NCBI RefSeq assembly: GCF_014639075.1 | Contig: NZ_BMFS01000014.1 | Location: 1 to 60,583 of the forward strand | Reading direction: 5' to 3' | Length of the DNA: 60,583 nucleotides | Source: Glycocaulis albus | GTDB taxonomy: Bacteria > Pseudomonadota > Alphaproteobacteria > Caulobacterales > Maricaulaceae | In this document: positions 47,377 to 54,366 of the stretch, one piece after another | Numbering within the stretch: position 1 is the stretch's first letter | Layout: each line of letters opens with the position of its first letter | Program-made: the position numbers and the translations under genes | The notes under the pieces: generated by a model | What the model was told of the DNA's origin: nothing | Seen by the model: the letters and a program-made list of their open reading frames with translations, nothing else | Databases searched by the model: none

Positions 47377-47385
47377 AAAGTGACC

Positions 47386-48408
47386 ATGTCCGCTCAGACC
47401 GCAACATCAACCAGAAAAGGCCGACGCTTGAACCGCTTGCCCGATACGATCACACGCCGCTTGCGCCTGCCACTGGTAGCTGCGCCGATGTTTCTGGTGT
47501 CCGGGCCGGACATGGTGCTCGCGGCGTGCCGCGCGGGAGTCATTGGGTCGTTTCCCGGCCCGAATTGCCGCACGATCGAGGATGTTGAAGTCTGGATGAA
47601 GACGATCAGCGAGGCGCTGACCGATGAGGATGCGCCCTGGGCCTACAACATGGTCTGCCATTCCTCTTATCCGCGCTTTGATGCGGAGCTGGAGCTGGTC
47701 CGGAAATATCAGCCGCCGATTGTCATCACGGCGCTTGGCGGCCCGCACCGCGTCGTCGAGGCGGTGCATGCCTATGGCGGGCTGGTGTTTGCCGATGTGA
47801 ACTCGGTGGAATTTGCCGCAAAGGCGGCAGCGACGGGCGTGGACGGGCTCGTGCTGGTCTGCGCGGGGGCGGGCGGCCACACAGGCGCCGTCGCCAACGT
47901 GGCCTTCATCGAGGCGGTCCGCCAGTTTTTCGACGGCATCATTGCCGTTGCTGGCGGCATCTCCACAGGACGCGGCATCCGCGCCGCCGAGGCGATGGGG
48001 GCGGACCTTGCCTATATCGGCACCGCCTTCATCCCGGCTGAAGAGAGCCTCGCGCACCCCGACTACAAGGACATGGTGGTGCGCTCGGGCGCGTCCGACA
48101 TTGTGGTGTCGGCCTCGGTTACAGGCGTCCCGGCAAGCTGGCTGAAAGAGAGCCTGAAACGCTCCGGGCTGGACCCGGAAAACCTGCCCGGAAAGGGCAG
48201 GGTGCAGTTTGATGATCCCTCCAGGATCCTGAAAGGCTGGAAGGATGTCTGGTCTGCCGGTCAGGGGGTCGGAGCGGTGAATGCCGTCGAGCCGCTGGGC
48301 GCAATCGTAGCCCGGCTGGCCCGCGAATACGGTTTGCATGAACAAGGGCCGTCCATGGCCCGTCCTCATCTGGAAAGGAGTGCTCGTGATGAACGCCCCG
48401 GTGCATGA
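47386..48408 (+). CDS. Nitronate monooxygenase-family flavoprotein
   Basis: A 340-residue FMN TIM-barrel enzyme of the 2-nitropropane dioxygenase/NMO group. The FMN region RLPLVAAPMFLVSGPDMVLAACRAG, reduced to VAAPMFLVSGPDM, and the catalytic His in GAGGHTGAVAN are visible, as is GGISTGRGIRAAEAMGADLAYIGTAF (GGISTGRG). The group includes true nitronate oxidases and FabK-like enoyl reductases; context favours a step on an unsaturated acid, unproven. The start at 47386 is used. Its 3' end overlaps the dioxygenase gene by 20 bp. Confidence 0.88.
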   Translation: MSAQTATSTRKGRRLNRLPDTITRRLRLPLVAAPMFLVSGPDMVLAACRAGVIGSFPGPNCRTIEDVEVWMKTISEALTDEDAPWAYNMVCHSSYPRFDAELELVRKYQPPIVITALGGPHRVVEAVHAYGGLVFADVNSVEFAAKAAATGVDGLVLVCAGAGGHTGAVANVAFIEAVRQFFDGIIAVAGGISTGRGIRAAEAMGADLAYIGTAFIPAEESLAHPDYKDMVVRSGASDIVVSASVTGVPASWLKESLKRSGLDPENLPGKGRVQFDDPSRILKGWKDVWSAGQGVGAVNAVEPLGAIVARLAREYGLHEQGPSMARPHLERSARDERPGA

Positions 48409-49876
48409 GTCCGATAACGGTATGGAGCGCGACGCGCCTTCATGGCTGGCCAATATAGATAACGCCTATTTGCGCGGCCTGTACGCGCCGGTCGCCCATG
48501 AAACGACAGCCGAGGCGCTGAAGGTCATTGGCGAGATCCCGGCCGATCTGTGCGGCGCCTACATGCGCAATGGCCCCAACCAGGTCTATCAGCCCAAGTC
48601 CAAGCATCACTGGTTTGACGGTGACGGCATGGTCCACACCATCGCCTTCAAGGACGGCAAGGCGAGCTATCGCTCGCGCTTCGTGCGCACCGCGCATTTC
48701 AATGCCAATGCCGCCAGGGGGCAGGAGCAATGGCCGGGCTATATGGGCCATCCTGACCCCAACGCGCCTCCGGGGGCGGGTTCGGACGGCTGGCTGAAGG
48801 ACTCCGGCAATACCGATCTCATCCTGCACAATGGCGAGGTGCTGGCGCTCTGGTATCAGGCGGGCGTGCCGGTACGCCTCGATCCGGCGACCGGCGAGAC
48901 GCTCGGCGAGCAAACCTGGGGCGGGGCGCTGACCCGTCAGGTGTCGGCCCACGCCAAGACCGACCCGGTGACCGGCGAGCTCTTCTTCTTCGATTACAAC
49001 ACCAAGCCGCCCTACATGACCTATCATGTGGTGTCGCGTGAGGGTCAGATGATCCGTAACGTCCCCATCGATGTGCCGGGTCCGCGCCTGCCGCACGACA
49101 TGGCGATGACGGAAAACTACGCGATCCTGCATGACCTGCCGTTGTTCTGGGATCCCGAGCTTCTGCCGCGCGGCATCCACAAGGTGACCTTCTACCCCGA
49201 CATCCCGTCACGCTTCGGCGTCATCCCGAAATACGGGAAGGAAGGCGATGTGCGCTGGTTCGAGGCCGAGCCGTGCTACATCTACCATGTCACCAATTCC
49301 TGGGAGGAAGGCGACTGGATCATCATGGAGGGATGCCGGGTGACCGAGCCGTGCCCGGAATCCAAGCCCGGCCAGGGCATGTATTCGCGCATGATGGCCT
49401 TCCTCCTCCTGAAGGCACGCTTCCACCGCTGGAAGTTCAACCTGAAAACCGGTGAAACGCGCGAGGAATGGCTGGATGACCGCAATGCGGAATTCCCGAC
49501 CGTGAACATGGATGTGACGGGCCGCAAGTCGCGCTATTCCTACCATGTCTCCATTCCGACAAACCGCGAGACGATGGTGTTTGACGGGCTGATCAAGTTC
49601 GACACGCAAACCGGCTCTTCACAAAGCCTGAAATTCAAGGATGGCTGGTACGGGTCCGAAAGCCCGTTCGCGCCCCGCCTGAACCCGAATGGCGACGAGG
49701 ATGACGGCTATCTCATCACCTTCATCACCAACGAGGTAGACGGCCAGTCGGAGTGTCATATCATCGATGCAAAGGACATTGCGGCGGGGCCGGTGGCACG
49801 GGTCGTTCTGCCCTCGCGCGTGCCGGCAGGATTCCACTCGACATGGGTGCCGGGAAAAGAGATGGGCTGGGCCTGA
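48389..49876 (+). CDS. Carotenoid cleavage-type dioxygenase
   Basis: A 495-residue RPE65/carotenoid-oxygenase family enzyme: a seven-bladed propeller with an Fe(II) centre held by four His. The four appear in VSAHAKTDP, RLPHDMAMT, CYIYHVTNSWEE and AGFHSTWVPG, and the N-terminal PADLCGAYMRNGPNQVYQ plus HHWFDGDGMVH is the family opening. Members cleave C=C bonds of carotenoids, apocarotenoids, stilbenes or isoeugenol. AAGGAG lies 8 nt before the ATG. The gene starts inside the previous one, so the two are coupled. Confidence 0.93.
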   Translation: MNAPVHESDNGMERDAPSWLANIDNAYLRGLYAPVAHETTAEALKVIGEIPADLCGAYMRNGPNQVYQPKSKHHWFDGDGMVHTIAFKDGKASYRSRFVRTAHFNANAARGQEQWPGYMGHPDPNAPPGAGSDGWLKDSGNTDLILHNGEVLALWYQAGVPVRLDPATGETLGEQTWGGALTRQVSAHAKTDPVTGELFFFDYNTKPPYMTYHVVSREGQMIRNVPIDVPGPRLPHDMAMTENYAILHDLPLFWDPELLPRGIHKVTFYPDIPSRFGVIPKYGKEGDVRWFEAEPCYIYHVTNSWEEGDWIIMEGCRVTEPCPESKPGQGMYSRMMAFLLLKARFHRWKFNLKTGETREEWLDDRNAEFPTVNMDVTGRKSRYSYHVSIPTNRETMVFDGLIKFDTQTGSSQSLKFKDGWYGSESPFAPRLNPNGDEDDGYLITFITNEVDGQSECHIIDAKDIAAGPVARVVLPSRVPAGFHSTWVPGKEMGWA

Positions 49877-49988
49877 CAGGCCCGGGCCGGACACAAGACC
49901 ATTGCCGTGCCTGAACGCGCCCGATGCCACGAGGCGCGGGGCAGGGCATCTTCGACTCTGACAATACAGGCCTGGGGAGGCAGACAGG

Positions 49989-51692
49989 ATGAAACTCGCA
50001 CCGCCAAAGAAGATTGCCGCCTATCGCAAGCAGGGCTGGTGGGGCGATGACACATTCTACGATGTCTTCCTGCAGGCGGCTGCCAAACGCCCGCAGGCCC
50101 TGGCGGCGATCGATCCGCCAGACCGTGAAGCGCTGACCGGGCGCAAGCCCCGCCGCCTTGTATGGGCCGATCTCGCTGACGAGGTTGAACGCACGGCAGC
50201 GGCGCTTGTCGGGCAGGGGCTGGTCAAGGGTGACCGCGTGGTCATGCAGATGCCCAACGTGGTCGACACGCTTTCCATCTATCTGGCCTGCGCCAAGCTC
50301 GGCATCATCCTCAGCCCTGTGCCGGTTCAGTATGCTGGCCACGAATTGCGCCACGCGATGGACTCGGTTCGTCCGCGCGCCTTCGTTGCGTCAAAAATGT
50401 TCAAGGACCGGGAACTGGCGCGCGGCTGCAAGGCGGTGGCTGGAGACCGGGCCAAAGTCCTCTCCATGGACGGGGGCGGCGATGGGCTCGTCGATTTTTC
50501 TGCCGAGATCAGCCGCGCCAACACCCGCAAAGGCCCGTTCGGTCTTGGCGGTGCTGTCGCCAGGCAGAAGGGCGAGGCCGACGATTGCTTCACCATCTGC
50601 TGGACGTCGGGCACAACGGGTGTGCCCAAGGGCGTGCCGCGCTCTCACAATCACTGGATGGCCATTGGTCCGGCGACCTGGCACGGCATGGCGATCCAGC
50701 CCCATGACGTGCTGCTCAATCCATTCCCGATGACGAATATGGCCGCGATTGGCGGCATGTTTGTCTCCTGGCTTCTCAGCGAAGGCACGCTTGTCCTTCA
50801 CCATCCGTTTGATCTGCCGGTCTTCCTCAAACAGCTGGTCACCGAGAAGGTGACGGCAACCATCGCGCCGCCGGCGGTGCTCACTATGCTGCTCAAGCAG
50901 GAGGGCATGCTGGACCAGTTTGACCTGTCCCGTTTGCGGGTAGTCGGTTCCGGTTCTGCGCCGCTATCCGAGTTCATGGTCAAGGGCTGGCAGGACAGAG
51001 GTGTCGAGATCGTCAACCTGTTCGGGTCCAACGAAGGTATTTCATTGTGTTCAGGCCCGGAGGACGTGCCAGACCCCGCCTTGCGCGCGACCGCCTTCCC
51101 GCGCTTCGGGCACAAGGGCGCAAGCTTTTCCAATCCCATGCATGAGCGTATCGAGACCCGGCTGGTCTCCATCGAGACCGGCACGGAAGTCACCGCGCCC
51201 GGCGAGGATGGCGAGTTGCTGGTACGTGGCCCATCGGTTTTCGAGGGCTATTGGGGAGCGACGGCCGCCGAACAAAAGGAGGTGTTTGACGCGGACGGCT
51301 ATTTCCGGACCGGTGATCTCTTCCAGATTTCCGCAGCAGACGACGCCTTTCTCGTGTTTCGCGGGCGCGCCAAGGACATCATCATCCGTGGTGGTGTGAA
51401 TATCTCTGCCGCCGAGCTCGACACACTGCTTGAAGGCCATCCCAAGCTTGCCGAGGCGGCCGTGTTCGGCATGCCTGACGAGGTGATGGGCGAGCGCATC
51501 TGGGTCGCCGCCGTGCCAGCCGCGGGTGAAACGGTAACGCTGGAGGAGGTCGTGGACTTTCTGAAGGCCAAGGAAATCGCCAACTTCAAACTGCCCGAGC
51601 AGATGATCATCGTGGAAGCGCTGCCGCGCAATCCGCTCAACAAGGTGCTCCGCTGGCGCCTTGTCGAGATGGCAAGGGAACAAAAGTCATGA
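49989..51692 (+). CDS. Acyl-CoA synthetase (AMP-forming)
   Basis: A 567-residue ANL ligase. Motifs: P-loop ICWTSGTTGVPKGV, NLFGSNEGI, the hinge GRAKDIIIRGGVNIS and the catalytic Lys in NPLNKVLRW. The N-terminal KKIAAYRKQGWWGDDTF is typical of ligases in aromatic/cyclohexane carboxylate pathways. It would activate the acid made after C=C cleavage and aldehyde oxidation. The stop overlaps the next thiolase gene by 4 bp. AGG-rich leader (GGGGAGGC) precedes the ATG. Confidence 0.93.
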   Translation: MKLAPPKKIAAYRKQGWWGDDTFYDVFLQAAAKRPQALAAIDPPDREALTGRKPRRLVWADLADEVERTAAALVGQGLVKGDRVVMQMPNVVDTLSIYLACAKLGIILSPVPVQYAGHELRHAMDSVRPRAFVASKMFKDRELARGCKAVAGDRAKVLSMDGGGDGLVDFSAEISRANTRKGPFGLGGAVARQKGEADDCFTICWTSGTTGVPKGVPRSHNHWMAIGPATWHGMAIQPHDVLLNPFPMTNMAAIGGMFVSWLLSEGTLVLHHPFDLPVFLKQLVTEKVTATIAPPAVLTMLLKQEGMLDQFDLSRLRVVGSGSAPLSEFMVKGWQDRGVEIVNLFGSNEGISLCSGPEDVPDPALRATAFPRFGHKGASFSNPMHERIETRLVSIETGTEVTAPGEDGELLVRGPSVFEGYWGATAAEQKEVFDADGYFRTGDLFQISAADDAFLVFRGRAKDIIIRGGVNISAAELDTLLEGHPKLAEAAVFGMPDEVMGERIWVAAVPAAGETVTLEEVVDFLKAKEIANFKLPEQMIIVEALPRNPLNKVLRWRLVEMAREQKS

Positions 51693-52921
51693 CCGCTCCC
51701 GTCTTCATTCTCGGCGGCTCGCAGAGCGATTTCTCTGCCAACTGGACGCGGGGCGGCAAGTCGCTTTTCGACCTGATCGAAGAGACGACCCGCGCCGCGC
51801 TCGACGATGTGCGCATGGATGCCGCCGAGATCGATGCGGTGCATGTCGGCAATTTTGCCGGCGAGCTGTTCTGCGGTCAGGGCATGCTGGGCGGCTTCAT
51901 GGGTCACATCGACCCCGGCTTTGAAGGCAAGCCCACAAGCCGCCACGAGGCCGCCTGTGCGTCTGGCTCGATGGCGATCCTTGCCGCCATGAGTGACATA
52001 CTGGCCGGCCATTACGGCACCATCGCCGTCGTCGGTGTGGAGATGATGCGCAACGTGCCCGGCGAAACGGCGGCCCAGCATCTGGGCAGTGCCGCGTGGG
52101 CGGGACGCGAGGCACTAGGCGCGCGCTATCTCTGGCCAGCCATGTTTTCCGATCTGGCCGAAGAATATGACCGCCGCTACGGGCTGAAATACGAACACCT
52201 CGCCGCCATCTCCAAAATCAATTTCGACAACGCCAAGCGCAATCCGCATGCCCAGACACGGGCCTGGCAGTTTGGCGAGGGCAGTTTCACGCAGGATGCT
52301 GAGGCCAACCCGGTCATCGAGGGCTGGATGCGACGCTCCGATTGCGGGCAGGTGACCGATGGCTCTGCCGTCATCGTCCTGGCCGGGGAGACGGCCGCGC
52401 GGGCGTATGCTGCGAAGCGCGGCCTGGACCTCGCCGCGATCCCGCGCCTGAAGGGCTGGGGGCACACCACCGCGCCGCTTCTGATGGAAACCAAGCTCGA
52501 AAAATCACGCAAAGAGGGCGGCTACGCCCTGCCGTGGACGCGCAAGGCCATCACTGATGCCTATGCCCGCGCCGGGATATCCGGCCCTGATGACGTGGAC
52601 GGGATCGAGACTCACGACTGCTTCTCCGTCACCGAATACATGGCGATCGAACATTTCGGCCTGACCGCGCCGGGCGAGGGGTGGAAGGCCGTCGAGAACG
52701 GCATGATCGCCTTCGACGGCAAGCTGCCGGTCAACCCGTCTGGCGGGCTGATCGGGCTGGGCCATCCGGTCGGCGCAACAGGCGTGCGCATGGCGCTCGA
52801 CGCCGCGCGCCAGACCTCCGGCAAGGCGGGTGACATGCAGGTCGAGGCTGCGAAAACCTTCGCCACCTTCAATGTCGGCGGCTCCGGCACGGCCAATGTC
52901 TCTTTCGTGATCGGCGTTTAA
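51689..52921 (+). CDS. SCP-x-type thiolase
   Basis: A 410-residue thiolase with the nucleophile Cys in HEAACASGSMA (about residue 90), HDCFSVTE (acid/base region of SCP-x thiolases), GHPVGATG and ATFNVGGSGTANV. It is of the same broad type as the minus-strand thiolase at 40.4 kb but not closely similar to it, so the cluster has two separate SCP-x enzymes. Coupled translationally to the acyl-CoA ligase by an ATGA overlap. Confidence 0.9.
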   Translation: MTAPVFILGGSQSDFSANWTRGGKSLFDLIEETTRAALDDVRMDAAEIDAVHVGNFAGELFCGQGMLGGFMGHIDPGFEGKPTSRHEAACASGSMAILAAMSDILAGHYGTIAVVGVEMMRNVPGETAAQHLGSAAWAGREALGARYLWPAMFSDLAEEYDRRYGLKYEHLAAISKINFDNAKRNPHAQTRAWQFGEGSFTQDAEANPVIEGWMRRSDCGQVTDGSAVIVLAGETAARAYAAKRGLDLAAIPRLKGWGHTTAPLLMETKLEKSRKEGGYALPWTRKAITDAYARAGISGPDDVDGIETHDCFSVTEYMAIEHFGLTAPGEGWKAVENGMIAFDGKLPVNPSGGLIGLGHPVGATGVRMALDAARQTSGKAGDMQVEAAKTFATFNVGGSGTANVSFVIGV

Positions 52922-52938
52922 GCGCCTCCTTCTCTCTT

Positions 52939-53032
52939 CGTCATTCCGGGGGAGCGTAGCGACACCCGGAACCCAGTTTTTTCGAAGCTATCTGGGTTCC
53001 GGCTCTGCAGCTTCGCTGCGGCCGGAATGACG
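52939..53032. repeat. Palindromic intergenic repeat, 94 bp
   Basis: The element begins CGTCATTCCGGGGGAGCG and ends GCGGCCGGAATGACG; inside are paired CCGGAACCCAG and CTGGGTTCCGG. The two arms are imperfectly complementary across the whole length and would form a large hairpin. A half copy is at 109-146. Such units are dispersed in alphaproteobacterial intergenic regions. It splits the otherwise continuous acyl-CoA ligase-thiolase-thiolase run. Confidence 0.72.
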
Positions 53033-53064
53033 AGTGAAATTGAACTTTGAAGAGAAAATCTCCC

Positions 53065-54273
53065 ATGACCCACACCTATATCTATGACGCCGTGCGTTCG
53101 CCGCGCGGCAAGGCCAAGGAAGATGGCGGGCTGGCGGCCCTGAAGCCGCACGCGCTGACCGGCCAGCTCATCACGGCGCTGGCGGCGCGCAATGGCGAGG
53201 CAGCAGTCAACGATGCGGCGAGCCTGACATTGGGCTGCGTGGGGCAGGTGGGTGCGCAAGGCGGTCATCTCGCTCTCGTCACGCGCCTGCATGCGGGACT
53301 GCCGGACAGCCTGCGGGCCCTGACCATCAATAATTACTGCGTATCGGGCCTGACGGCGGTCGGCATGGCGGCTAGCGAGGCACAGGCAATCGGTGATGAC
53401 CGGCTGCGCCTTGCCGGCGGCGTGGAGATGATGAGCGCAGTGCCCTTCATGGGCGACAAGGCGCATTACTATGCCGACCGGGAAACGGCGGCCGCGCTGC
53501 GCTATGTGCCGGTGGCCCTCTCTGCTGACCTGATGGCCACGATGGAGGGCTTTTCAAGGGACGACCTCAATGCCGTCACCGCCCGCTCGCACCAGCGTGC
53601 GGCCGCCGCATGGGAACGGGGCGGGCTGGACGAGATCATCCCCATCACCGGTCCAGACGGATCGGTGGCGCTGGAGCGCGATGAAAGCGTGCGCGCTGGC
53701 ACCACGGCGGAAGGGCTTGGCCGCTTTCCGCCCGCCTTCGCCGAGATGGGCGCAGCCGGTTTCGACGCCGTAATGCTGAAGGCCCGGCCCGAGCTGAAAG
53801 AGATCAGCCATGTCCACTCTGTCGCCAACTGCCCGCCTGTGTGCGACGGCGCGGCGCTGGCGCTTGTGGGTTCCAGGGATGCGGGTAAGGCCGCCGGGCT
53901 GGCCCCCAAAGCCCGCATCCGCGCCTTCACCGAGGCCACCGGCGACCCCGTGCTGCAACTCACGGCCGGTTTCGCGGCCATGGACCAGTTGCTCGCACGC
54001 ACGGGTCTGAAACTCTCGGACTTTGACCGGATCGAGTTCATGGAGGCCTTCGCCGCCACGCCGGTGAAGTTCGAGCGTGATTATGCGCCCGATATGGACA
54101 AGGTGAACCCGGAGGGCGGGCATCTCGCCATGGGCCACCCGATGGGCGCGTCCGGCGCGATCCTTCTGGCCACCATGGTGGCGGGGCTGGAGCGCTCCGG
54201 GGGCACGCTCGGCCTGATCGTCGCCCATGGCGGCTCCGGCGTCGGCAGCGCAATGATCGTGGAGCGGGTCTGA
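53065..54273 (+). CDS. Divergent FadA-type thiolase
   Basis: A 402-residue biosynthetic/degradative thiolase fold protein. The nucleophile Cys is in TINNYCVSGLTA (about residue 90) and GHPMGASG has the His. Two usual catalytic positions differ: the NEAFA Asn is Met (EFMEAFAAT), and the C-terminal CxG Cys is His (VAHGGSGVG). It may still act, or may be specialised. ATG at 53065 is used; an upstream TTG at 53047 is weaker. It closes the plus-strand catabolic run. Confidence 0.85.
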   Translation: MTHTYIYDAVRSPRGKAKEDGGLAALKPHALTGQLITALAARNGEAAVNDAASLTLGCVGQVGAQGGHLALVTRLHAGLPDSLRALTINNYCVSGLTAVGMAASEAQAIGDDRLRLAGGVEMMSAVPFMGDKAHYYADRETAAALRYVPVALSADLMATMEGFSRDDLNAVTARSHQRAAAAWERGGLDEIIPITGPDGSVALERDESVRAGTTAEGLGRFPPAFAEMGAAGFDAVMLKARPELKEISHVHSVANCPPVCDGAALALVGSRDAGKAAGLAPKARIRAFTEATGDPVLQLTAGFAAMDQLLARTGLKLSDFDRIEFMEAFAATPVKFERDYAPDMDKVNPEGGHLAMGHPMGASGAILLATMVAGLERSGGTLGLIVAHGGSGVGSAMIVERV

Positions 54274-54366
54274 TCGTTCGTGCCGCTTGCGGGCCGTCTT
54301 CCTTGCGCTAGTGTGATGATTGGTTAACGCCGGTCAGTGAGGGCGCGGCGCACGAAGGGGGTTGCG

